From positions 511 through 6,481 of the forward strand of contig DJIP01000184.1 of the NCBI GenBank assembly GCA_002433675.1: a stretch of DNA of 5,971 bases, in the 5' to 3' direction. This DNA comes from Halomonas halophila. GTDB lineage: Bacteria; Pseudomonadota; Gammaproteobacteria; Pseudomonadales; Halomonadaceae. Below, piece by piece: positions 1-5,828 of this stretch. The translations under genes were made by a program, and so were the position numbers. The notes beneath the pieces were generated by a model. It had not been told where the DNA came from and did no database searches. It saw only the letters and a program-made list of their open reading frames with translations. Each line of letters opens with the position of its first letter. Position 1 is the first letter of the stretch.

Positions 1-54
1 TCTCACCGATTTTTGCCTTGTCTAACCTTCGCTCGCCGACTTTTCGGACAGAGC
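1..54. mobile_element. Putative terminus of an IS5-family-like insertion sequence (partial)
   Basis: Read on the minus strand, the edge begins GCTCTGTCCGAAAAGTCGG and continues without an open frame to the window edge. The TGTCCGAAAA core resembles the terminal inverted repeats I know from IS5-type elements. Next to it is CTAA (55-58), which fits the YTAR target preferred by that family. Only one end is in the window and no transposase is visible, so this is a resemblance rather than a proof. Confidence 0.35.
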
Positions 55-58
55 CTAA
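55..58. repeat. Candidate target site duplication CTAA flanking the IS terminus
   Basis: CTAA matches the YTAR consensus for IS5-type targets and sits exactly at the boundary between the IS-like terminus and the locus sequence. The second copy would be outside the window. Confidence 0.25.
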
Positions 59-110
59 GGAGATGGGACGCTATCGCAAACTCGTTCCCACTCAGCGCAT
101 GTGGCGTGAC

Positions 111-1334
111 TCATGGTCGAGTCGATGGTCCGGAAGCTGGTTCTGACGATGCTTCCGACGCTGATTCAGAGGATGGTTCAGACCGCAGGCGACCGATCTG
201 CTCCGGAAGGCCGATCCGACGGTACAACTGCCGATACTGCCCAACCACCTGATCAAGAGCGAACTCGCTCACGATACGCTCTCTTGCCTCTCGTCCCCGT
301 TCCCGGCGCCTGTCGACAGGTTCGTTCAAGGCCTCGAGCAAGGCCAGGGCGAGGGCCTGGCTATCCCGAGGTGGCACGATACGTCCGCTGGTACCGAGGA
401 TATAGTCGCTGTCACCGACGTCGGTCGCCACACAGATCAGTTCGCAGGCCATGGCCTCCGCCAGGGCATTCGGGAAGGCCTCGAGCCAAGAACTCTGGCA
501 GAACACGTCCATCGCCAGCATCAGCTCACCCACGTCGTCTCGCTCACCCGTCAGCAAGAAGCGCGGGCGGTACTCGTCCGGCACGATGCCCGCCAGCTCC
601 GGCGCATCGAGATCGACGCCACGTCCGACCACCAGAAAGCGCGCCTGAGGCATTCGCTCGGCGACGGTGACGCAGGCCCGCAACAGATTGGGATGATCCT
701 TGATCGGGTGGCATCGGGCCACATGCCCCACCACCCGTTGTTCATCGGTGAATCCCAGTCGCTCCCGCACTTGTTGCCGGCTGGCCGAATCCGGCGCCAC
801 GGCGGCGGTATCGAAGCCGTTGGGAATGACCACCGCCGCACCATCGGCAAAGCCGAAGTCGCGATGTTGCCGCCGGGACAAGCGACTGTTGAAGACGATC
901 GCCCGGGGCCCGCCCGAGAGGCGGCGATTAGCGCTAATAGCCCATCGGGTCAATGGCTTGTGCCGCTCGATCTGGTATAGGCACTGGCGCACGTTCCAGC
1001 TCACCGCCGGCCGCTGACGGCACAGCCAAGCCGCCAAACTGGCCATGAGGTTACCGTGATACATCCAACCCTGAATCACGTCAGGGGCGAAACGTCTCAC
1101 CAGGGCGCCCAGACGAGGCAGGGTCCAGGGGGCCGGGATTCCCTGACGCATGCCCAGGGCATGGACCTCGATGCCCAAGGCGCGAATACGAGGCCCGTAG
1201 CTGCCTTCGTCCATCAGGGCGATCACCGCGACCTCGTCCGGGGCACTGACGCCTGCAGCCAGCAGATTGTAGAGATTTCGTTCCGCCCCACCGGTACCGA
1301 GGCCGGTGATGACATGAAGTACGCGCACAGCCAT
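111..1334 (-). CDS. Family 4-like glycosyltransferase (GT-B fold), WbnK-like, with Ser/Glu repeat tail
   Basis: This 407-residue protein opens with RVLHVITGLGTGGAE (4-18), the family 4 glycine-rich loop. GWMYHGN (89-95) and NVRQ (114-117) are typical of the acceptor domain in the WbnK-like subgroup, as far as I recall it. VIPNGFD (169-175) marks the linker. The donor domain has VGHVARCHPIKDHPNLL (202-218, R207 and K212 as phosphate binders), LTGERDDV (261-268) and an intact E-x7-E pair (E285, E293) in SSWLEAFPNALAEAMACE. The usual MACG is MACE, with Glu at 298 for Gly. It should be a retaining transferase adding a sugar to the growing repeat unit in the cytoplasm. After the fold ends near GLPEQIGRL, the last 24 or so residues are a Ser/Glu/Ala/Pro tail built from four-residue units. 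The ATG at 1334 is chosen from homology with AGGA 11 bases upstream; ATG 1346 and TTG 1382 are alternatives. Confidence 0.9.
   Translation of the reverse strand: MAVRVLHVITGLGTGGAERNLYNLLAAGVSAPDEVAVIALMDEGSYGPRIRALGIEVHALGMRQGIPAPWTLPRLGALVRRFAPDVIQGWMYHGNLMASLAAWLCRQRPAVSWNVRQCLYQIERHKPLTRWAISANRRLSGGPRAIVFNSRLSRRQHRDFGFADGAAVVIPNGFDTAAVAPDSASRQQVRERLGFTDEQRVVGHVARCHPIKDHPNLLRACVTVAERMPQARFLVVGRGVDLDAPELAGIVPDEYRPRFLLTGERDDVGELMLAMDVFCQSSWLEAFPNALAEAMACELICVATDVGDSDYILGTSGRIVPPRDSQALALALLEALNEPVDRRRERGREARERIVSEFALDQVVGQYRQLYRRIGLPEQIGRLRSEPSSESASEASSEPASGPSTRP
124..183 (-). repeat. 12-base degenerate tandem repeat, five units
   Basis: On the plus strand, units of 12 bases at 124-135, 136-147, 148-159, 160-171 and 172-183 follow the pattern G(A/C)TG(G/A/C)T(T/C)C(A/T/C)G(A/G)(C/G/A). 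In the minus-strand gene this gives four-residue units SEPS, SESA, SEAS, SEPA and SGPS at the very C terminus. A weaker sixth unit may lie at 112-123. The period of exactly four codons keeps the frame when copy number changes. Confidence 0.8.
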
Positions 1335-1382
1335 GGGCAGACACATCCTGTGATGGGCAAGAGAGGGACAAAAAAGGGGCAA

Positions 1383-1492
1383 CTAAGAAATGGCGGGAGA
1401 AGACACGGGGCTAGCCGCTAGCGCACTTCGCCGGGGATGGCCTGGCCTGAGATTTTCAGCCAGACGCACTCACAGGGGCCAGCCGAGCGAAC
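1383..1492. other. Intergenic gap between the two family 4 glycosyltransferase genes
   Basis: No gene is seen. Two small dyads are present: an 8-base stem with one bulged base at 1442-1463 (CTGG/CTGA against TCAG/CCAG) and GCTAG-CCG-CTAGC at 1410-1422. Neither is followed by a T-run on the transcribed strand. A run of six T residues at 1370-1375 lies far downstream of both. No convincing promoter was found. Confidence 0.4.
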
Positions 1493-2668
1493 TCAACTGC
1501 CCTGCGCGGCCATTCTCGATACGCCGCTGTTCAGGCGGGCAAGATAGCGCTCGACGGCCAGTTCAGCGCCAAAATCGGCGGCGCGCTGGTGAACCGGAGG
1601 ATGCTCGTCACGCGCCAGCACTTCCTCGAGCGCTTGGGCAAGCGCCTCGCTGTCGCCCATGGGAATCAGCCGGCCCCAGCGGCCTCCCTCGAGGATTTCC
1701 TGAGGGCCCGAGGGGCAGTCAGTCGCCACCACCGGCGTGCCGCAGGCCATCGCCTGGATCAGCACGCTAGGCAACCCCTCGGCGTAGGACGACAAGGCGA
1801 AGACCCGGGCCTTGCGCATATATACAAAAGGATTGTCGACGAACCCGGGCAGCGATACGGCGTCGGCCAGCCCGAGACGATGCGCCTGGGCCAGCAGCGT
1901 GTCTCGCAGCGGTCCTTCACCGAGAATCGTCAGTCGCACCTCTCGGTGCTCATGGTGCTGGTGCAGTCGTGCCAGCGCGTCGATCAGCACGTCGAACCCC
2001 TTCTGCTCGATCAAGCGTCCCACCGCGACGATGCCGACCTCGCCGATCTCGTCTGCCGACGACTCGGCGAGCTGCACCAGCCGCTTATCGACGATGGGAT
2101 TGTAGATGACCTCGATCAGCGACGGGTCCAGCGCCAGGCCCCTGGCCAGGTCATCGGCGACACCTTGCGAGACCGCCACCACGGCGTCGGCTCTCAGATA
2201 GGCATGGCGCATCAGCCGCCGCATTACCCGGGCATTGAACCCGGTGTTTCTGGCGGTCACCGCAAAATAGTTGGTGTGCTCCGTCACCACCAGTCGACAG
2301 TCGAGGCGGGCCAACGCCCGCGCCGCCACCGCCACCACGTTGGCGTGGCCCATCGCCGACAACAGCGCAGCGGGCCGTTCGCGCTTCAGATAGCGCACCA
2401 GCGCCGGCAGGCTGCTGGCGACCCTGGCGGCGCCCAGGCTGACGTGGCGTATGCCGGGGGCGATCTCCGCCTGGTAGACGTTCTCGTCGCTGGCGGTGAC
2501 CAGGTCCACATCATGACCGGCCGCGACGAAGCCATTGGCGAGCAGCACCATGACCCGCTCCGCGCCTCCGCCCCGTAGCGACGGCAAAAACAAGGCAATC
2601 TTTTGCATATGGCTTTGCATCAGCCTTTGCATGGGGTTTGGGATAGGGCTTCGAACAGAGCTTTGCAT
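1493..2668 (-). CDS. Family 4-like glycosyltransferase (GT-B fold), AmsD/WabH-like
   Basis: This 391-residue protein has the GT-B family 4 layout. The N-terminal acceptor domain starts at KIALFLPSLRGGGAERV (23-39, glycine-rich loop), and AVSQGVADDL (165-174) and VIYNP (187-191) lead into the linker. The C-terminal donor domain has VGRLIEQKGFDVLI (216-229), LGEGPLR (249-255) and SSYAEGLPSVLIQAMACG (293-310), then ATDCPSGPQEIL. R218 and K223 should bind the donor phosphates. The usual E-x7-E pair is E297 and Q305, so the second Glu is replaced by Gln. It should be retaining, cytoplasmic or peripheral, adding one sugar to the repeat unit. The frame extends to 2725, but the ATG at 2668 has AAGGA 4 bases and again 10 bases upstream. 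ATGs at 2632, 2620 and 2608 lack such sites, although homology alone would allow 2608. Confidence 0.92.
   Translation of the reverse strand: MQSSVRSPIPNPMQRLMQSHMQKIALFLPSLRGGGAERVMVLLANGFVAAGHDVDLVTASDENVYQAEIAPGIRHVSLGAARVASSLPALVRYLKRERPAALLSAMGHANVVAVAARALARLDCRLVVTEHTNYFAVTARNTGFNARVMRRLMRHAYLRADAVVAVSQGVADDLARGLALDPSLIEVIYNPIVDKRLVQLAESSADEIGEVGIVAVGRLIEQKGFDVLIDALARLHQHHEHREVRLTILGEGPLRDTLLAQAHRLGLADAVSLPGFVDNPFVYMRKARVFALSSYAEGLPSVLIQAMACGTPVVATDCPSGPQEILEGGRWGRLIPMGDSEALAQALEEVLARDEHPPVHQRAADFGAELAVERYLARLNSGVSRMAAQGS
2602..2668 (-). repeat. Four copies of ATGCAAA, each an in-frame Met-Gln
   Basis: The heptamer ATGCAAA occurs on the minus strand at 2662-2668, 2626-2632, 2614-2620 and 2602-2608. 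All four are in the glycosyltransferase frame and read Met-Gln (MQS, MQR, MQS, MQK). The spacings of 36, 12 and 12 bases are multiples of 12, consistent with a decayed 12-base tandem duplication at the gene start. The conserved fold begins only at the last copy. Confidence 0.75.
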
Positions 2669-2672
2669 GGCG

Positions 2673-2683
2673 TCCTTTTCCTT
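2673..2683 (-). promoter_or_regulatory. Double purine-rich ribosome binding site for the glycosyltransferase starting at 2668
   Basis: The minus strand carries AAGGA twice (2679-2683 and 2673-2677), 10 and 4 bases before the ATG at 2668. None of the other in-frame ATGs (2725, 2701, 2632, 2620, 2608) has a comparable site at a usual distance, so this is the best start evidence. Confidence 0.6.
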
Positions 2684-2774
2684 TGCTCTTCCTTCAAGCA
2701 TGACCAATGGTCGAGCAAGCGCCATGAGAACGACGCCGCCGATCTCCTTGCTTGAACTTCATCGAGGTCCGACG

Positions 2775-2791
2775 GCCACAGGGCCTGTGGC
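2775..2791. repeat. Hairpin-forming inverted repeat between the GT2 and GT4 genes
   Basis: GCCACAGG and CCTGTGGC are perfect 8-base arms separated by one base (in practice a 6-7 base stem with a small loop). It lies in the 189-base gap 2669-2857, which otherwise shows no gene. No T-run follows on either strand, so it is not a standard terminator; it may stabilise or process the transcript. Confidence 0.4.
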
Positions 2792-2857
2792 TCCGCCAGG
2801 AGGAAGGAAACAATCGCGGGTGGGCCTGAACGAGCGAAATGGCGTCTCGCGGCAGAC

Positions 2858-3781
2858 TTACCGCTGCGTCGCGGTTGATCCGGAGCCCAGGCGCCTCAAC
2901 CTCAGCGCCAACGTCAACAGGGTTGAGGCGGCTCCAATCAGCACGGGGTGACTGGCCAATCGAAACAGCGCGAGGTCCCGCCGCTCGCGCCAGTTTCCGG
3001 GGGTGAAGATTTCCACCTGAAAGCGGCAGGCGGTAAGGTCTCGTCTGCTCAGGCTCGACAACCACTGGCGTCGGGAAAAGGCGTTGCGGTGATGGTCCTG
3101 GCGCAGATAGCGTTTCACCACGTATCGACTGGCATCCAGGTTGGCACTGGAGCTCATGCGGCCCTGGCGCGTCACGTCCAGGACAGCCGTCGGCTGCGGG
3201 TCGAACAGCAGGCGCTCGCCCTGGTGAAAGGCACGAATGGCGAAGACCCAGTCCTGATGCTTGCGCGTCGCGTCATCGAAGCGTGTCCCCTGCCACAAGG
3301 CCTTGCACAGCGACAGGGTGGAGGAACGTACGTCGCCACGCTCGACGAACAGATAGTGACGCATGTCTCCGCCTTGGTAGGCAGGAAGTCGTGACGCGCT
3401 CAGACGGGTGGCGTCATCGAGGCGCGCGAGATAGTTGCCGAAGATGATGCCGGCGCCGCTATCGCGGTGCATGACCATGCGACGTTTGAGTGTCCCTGGT
3501 GCCAGGGCATCATCAGAATCCAGAAAGAAAACGAAAGCCCCACGGCTCTCCTCGAGCCCCCGGTTGCGCGACACGGCGGCGTTGGATCGGGTCGGTTTCT
3601 CGATCAGTCTGACGGCTTCGTATCGCTGCGCCAGCCGCGAGAGCGCCGCACGATCATCCGAACAGTCATCCACCAGCAGGATCTCGTGGCTCAACCCTTC
3701 GGTCTGGCTTACCACGGACAGCAGGGCTCGCTCGACAAAAGCGGCGCTATTGTAGGTCGGTATCACCACCGAGACCTGCAT
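2858..3781 (-). CDS. Family 2 glycosyltransferase (GT-A fold)
   Basis: This 307-residue protein begins with the classic GT2 opening VSVVIPTYNS (3-12). It continues with LLVDDCSDD (35-43), which contacts the nucleotide, SRNRGLE (71-77), and FFLDSDD (85-91), whose D88-x-D90 is the metal/nucleotide-sugar motif. HQDW (175-178) supplies a probable catalytic-base aspartate, D177. The GT2 domain covers about residues 1-200. The remaining 100 residues are basic with a hydrophobic stretch near 278-296, suggesting membrane association at the lipid-linked acceptor. The enzyme should be inverting and use a nucleotide sugar; donor and acceptor cannot be told. The ATG at 3781 has GAGG 5 bases and AGGAG 8 bases upstream, and the start lies right before the conserved first beta strand. 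It follows the ATP-grasp pair after 102 bases that contain inverted repeats, so its expression may be partly independent. Confidence 0.93.
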   Translation of the reverse strand: MQVSVVIPTYNSAAFVERALLSVVSQTEGLSHEILLVDDCSDDRAALSRLAQRYEAVRLIEKPTRSNAAVSRNRGLEESRGAFVFFLDSDDALAPGTLKRRMVMHRDSGAGIIFGNYLARLDDATRLSASRLPAYQGGDMRHYLFVERGDVRSSTLSLCKALWQGTRFDDATRKHQDWVFAIRAFHQGERLLFDPQPTAVLDVTRQGRMSSSANLDASRYVVKRYLRQDHHRNAFSRRQWLSSLSRRDLTACRFQVEIFTPGNWRERRDLALFRLASHPVLIGAASTLLTLALRLRRLGSGSTATQR

Positions 3782-3817
3782 AGGTTCCTCTCCTGACGGT
3801 TATGCCCTGGGGGCCCT

Positions 3818-3830
3818 GTTCTGAAAGAAC
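3818..3830. repeat. Small perfect inverted repeat upstream of the GT2 gene
   Basis: GTTCT, three bases, AGAAC form a perfect dyad in an AT-rich island of an otherwise GC-rich gap, about 37 bases before the GT2 start. It could be a regulator site or a small hairpin. I see no clear -35/-10 pair next to it. Confidence 0.35.
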
Positions 3831-3851
3831 TAATATGCAAAAACAGCCCTG

Positions 3852-3880
3852 AAGGTCCCGGCACCATGCCGGAAGGCCTT
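3852..3880 (-). terminator. Hairpin after the ATP-grasp pair, possible weak terminator or attenuator
   Basis: A perfect 6-base inverted repeat (CCGGCA at 3858-3863, TGCCGG at 3867-3872) closes a 3-base loop, with outer AAGG/CCTT arms at 3852-3855 and 3877-3880. On the transcribed strand, five T residues follow at 3839-3843, about 14 bases after the inner stem. That is too far for a classic intrinsic terminator, so partial termination or a processing/pausing hairpin is as likely. Confidence 0.35.
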
Positions 3881-3883
3881 GAC

Positions 3884-4831
3884 TCACCTGGGAGGCCCGA
3901 CCTTGCCACCTTCGGATCCCCTTGATGAGCGCTGCCCCGGGAGTCGAAGCAGCGAGCCAAGGTAATCGAGCCCTTCATCGCTGTAGCCATTGTCCATGTT
4001 GGCCGAGGGCGTAAAGGTCATCTCCCCGAGGACAGGACGGCCGTGCTCGATGTAGAAATCCACGCGCACGAACGCAAAAGGCTCGGCCAAGGCGCGGGCG
4101 GACTCGAGCAGTTGTTCAAGACAAGCCGGACGCTCCAGATCGCCGGTGTCGGTGATGATCGGTACCTTGGCGGCCATCAGCTCAAGCGGCTCCCAGTCCC
4201 GATCGAAATAGGCGTAGCGAGCCTGTCCCTTGCACCCGGCGCACAGCAGCAGCACCAACGGCTCGCCGTTGAAGCAGTAGACCTTGTAGTCCAGGGGCGC
4301 GTCCCGCCCCCCGCTGTCCAGCAGGCGCTCGGCAAAGATTCGCGGCACGATCTGATCGTAGTGATACTCGAGTTTGCGACGCCCATAGCGTTCGGTCATC
4401 CAGCGCGAAAGATCCTGGCTGGCCTTGCGCCTTTCCAGGGTCGACTTGTCGGGCACCAGGATGTTGTAGCCGCATCCGTGATTGCACTTCAGCACGAAGG
4501 CGTCGGGCAGGGCTTCCCAGTCGATCTCTTCGACACTACGGTAAACGCCCAGCAGATCATTGAGGATCTCGGCCTGGCCCCTGGACCTCGCGTAATCATG
4601 CAACCCGAGCTTATCGGCGCACCTGGCCATCAGCGGGTCACGATGAAACAGCTTGAGCCACTGAAGCTTCTCGTCGAAGCGCCGGGGAGTTCTAAGGTCG
4701 AGCCGACGCCGGGTCTTGCGTTGGTGCATCAGTCGCGTGGCCTGCTCGTTGGACAAGGCGTCCAGCCCCAGCATGCCCAGCGTCCACAGGCGCGACTTGG
4801 CCGCCCCCATCCACTCATTCATGACTGCCAT
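3884..4831 (-). CDS. TupA-like ATP-grasp amidoligase-family protein, downstream copy
   Basis: This 315-residue protein is a paralogue of the gene just upstream. It shows the same blocks at the same residue numbers: KLQWLKL (55-61), RCADK (70-74), LKCNHGCGYN (114-123), LEYHYDQIVPR (154-164) and DYKVYCF (181-187). It then carries FVRVDFY (254-260) and LGEMTFTPSAN (268-278). D258, E270 and possibly N278 are candidate metal ligands. The frame stays open to a GTG at 4855, but the ATG at 4831 is preferred: AAGGAG sits 6 bases upstream, and this start makes the two paralogues align with no gap for 190 residues. The start overlaps the upstream stop by 17 bases, which points to translational coupling. 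The family function is ATP-dependent ligation, probably modifying a polysaccharide in the cytoplasm; the actual substrate cannot be read from sequence. The tail is short, polar and Gly/Arg/Ser-rich. Confidence 0.9.
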   Translation of the reverse strand: MAVMNEWMGAAKSRLWTLGMLGLDALSNEQATRLMHQRKTRRRLDLRTPRRFDEKLQWLKLFHRDPLMARCADKLGLHDYARSRGQAEILNDLLGVYRSVEEIDWEALPDAFVLKCNHGCGYNILVPDKSTLERRKASQDLSRWMTERYGRRKLEYHYDQIVPRIFAERLLDSGGRDAPLDYKVYCFNGEPLVLLLCAGCKGQARYAYFDRDWEPLELMAAKVPIITDTGDLERPACLEQLLESARALAEPFAFVRVDFYIEHGRPVLGEMTFTPSANMDNGYSDEGLDYLGSLLRLPGQRSSRGSEGGKVGPPR

Positions 4832-5801
4832 TATCCGCTCCTTGCACGGGCCCACCGAAGCTCAATGACCGCCCTGCCGTTCTTTCGCAGTCGTGCCGGC
4901 ACCGTCGTCCCACTTGCGTCAGATCGATCAGCTCGCCCAGGTAACGTTGACCGTAGGCGTTGTAGCGCCGTGAAACGTTGGCCCCCGGTGTGAACGTCAT
5001 CTCACCGAGCACCGCCTGCCCTTCCCGCTCGTAGAAGTCGACCCGAACGAAGACAAAGCCCCGCGACAGCCGCTCGGCCAGATCGAGCATCTCGTCGAGC
5101 GCTTGAGGACGGTCCACGTCTTCTGCGCTCTGGTGCTGGCGGTCATTCAGCTCGAGACGTCGCCAGGTGAGATCATGGAAGTCGAATCGCATGTCGCCCC
5201 CCCTGTCGCTGCATACCAGCACCACGCGAGGGCGACCATGAAAGCAGTAGACCTTGTAGTCCACGGGCACTCCCCCGGTAGCGGTCTCGATGTACTCCTC
5301 GGCCAGCACTCTCGGGGAAATGTCGTCGTAGTGATACTCCAGGTAGCGTCGGGCGTAGCGCTCTTTCAGCCATCGATGCAGGCGTCGCTTGACCGCTCGC
5401 TCGTCCGCCTTGTGCTTGTCATCGATGATGACGTTGTAGCCGCAACCGTGGGTGCACTTCAGCGCGAAGCGCGCCGGCAGCTCCTCCCAGGCAATGGCAT
5501 CGGCGCTCTCGTAGAGGCCGATCAGTCGACTGAGGGCATCGCCGCAGCCTCGCTCGGCGGCGAACTGTCGCACGCCGTACTTGTCGGCGCAGCGCGAAAG
5601 CCCGCGGCTATCACCATACAGCTTGAGCCACTGAAGCTTGTCATTGAAATCCCTGGGGTCATCGAGTTCGAGCCGCTGCCCGTACTCTCGCCGGTGCACC
5701 CACTGTGTCGCCAGACGCGGCGACAGGCGATCGACCCCCGCCAGAGCGCATCGCCACACCAGCTTCTCGGTCCTGTCGAAGGCCCGCTGAAGTCCTTTCA
5801 T
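4815..5801 (-). CDS. TupA-like ATP-grasp amidoligase-family protein, upstream copy
   Basis: This 328-residue protein matches my knowledge of the TupA-like ATP-grasp family (teichuronopeptide biosynthesis type), which is often mislabelled as glycosyltransferase. Family blocks in order are KLQWLKL (55-61), RCADK (70-74), LKCTHGCGYN (114-123, probable ATP-contacting lysine and glycine-rich loop), LEYHYDDISPR (154-164), DYKVYCF (181-187), FVRVDFY (251-257) and LGEMTFTPGAN (265-275). D255, E267 and perhaps N275 are plausible metal ligands. There is no signal peptide or membrane helix, so it should be cytoplasmic. The expected reaction is ATP-dependent joining of a carboxylate to an amine, perhaps on a uronic acid or amino sugar; the substrate is unknown. 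The ATG at 5801 has AAGGGA 7 bases upstream. After the last family block, a tail of about 35 residues with two cysteines (CRHDC) extends over the next gene's ribosome site and start. Confidence 0.9.
   Translation of the reverse strand: MKGLQRAFDRTEKLVWRCALAGVDRLSPRLATQWVHRREYGQRLELDDPRDFNDKLQWLKLYGDSRGLSRCADKYGVRQFAAERGCGDALSRLIGLYESADAIAWEELPARFALKCTHGCGYNVIIDDKHKADERAVKRRLHRWLKERYARRYLEYHYDDISPRVLAEEYIETATGGVPVDYKVYCFHGRPRVVLVCSDRGGDMRFDFHDLTWRRLELNDRQHQSAEDVDRPQALDEMLDLAERLSRGFVFVRVDFYEREGQAVLGEMTFTPGANVSRRYNAYGQRYLGELIDLTQVGRRCRHDCERTAGRSLSFGGPVQGADNGSHE
4838..4843 (-). promoter_or_regulatory. Strong ribosome binding site deciding the start of the downstream ATP-grasp gene
   Basis: The minus strand reads AAGGAG, then six bases, then ATG at 4831. 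It lies inside the last codons of the upstream ATP-grasp gene. It favours the ATG at 4831 over the in-frame GTG at 4855 and places initiation where ribosomes terminating at 4815-4817 could re-initiate. Confidence 0.8.
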
Positions 5802-5828
5802 ACGATAGTCCCTTGCACCGAAGCGCTG

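Noticed and set aside
124..183. CRISPR-like repeat array
   Set aside because: Units are only 12 bases, contiguous without spacers, and in frame with a coding region, so this is a coding tandem repeat.
113..670. Plus-strand open frame of 185 codons
   Set aside because: It is a highly Arg/Pro-rich antisense shadow of the glycosyltransferase at 111-1334.
1589..2578. Long plus-strand open frame of 329 codons
   Set aside because: It lies fully antisense to the family 4 glycosyltransferase at 1493-2668. Its translation is rich in His, Gln and Arg with no motif, as expected of the reverse strand of a GC-rich gene.
2694..3065. Minus-strand open frame bridging the GT2 3' end and the following gap
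   Set aside because: It overlaps the well-supported GT2 gene in another frame, is Arg/Pro-rich and has no ribosome site or family resemblance.
3831..3850. Sigma-70 promoter for the GT2 gene in the AT-rich island
   Set aside because: CATATT/TATTAG match a -10 box only partly, and no acceptable -35 hexamer lies 16-18 bases upstream.
4832..4855. GTG at 4855 as the start of the downstream ATP-grasp gene
   Set aside because: The strong AAGGAG lies between it and the ATG at 4831, and the gapless alignment with the paralogue supports 4831.
4043..4993. Long plus-strand open frame of 316 codons
   Set aside because: It is antisense to both ATP-grasp genes, has no recognisable domain and crosses a clear gene boundary on the other strand.
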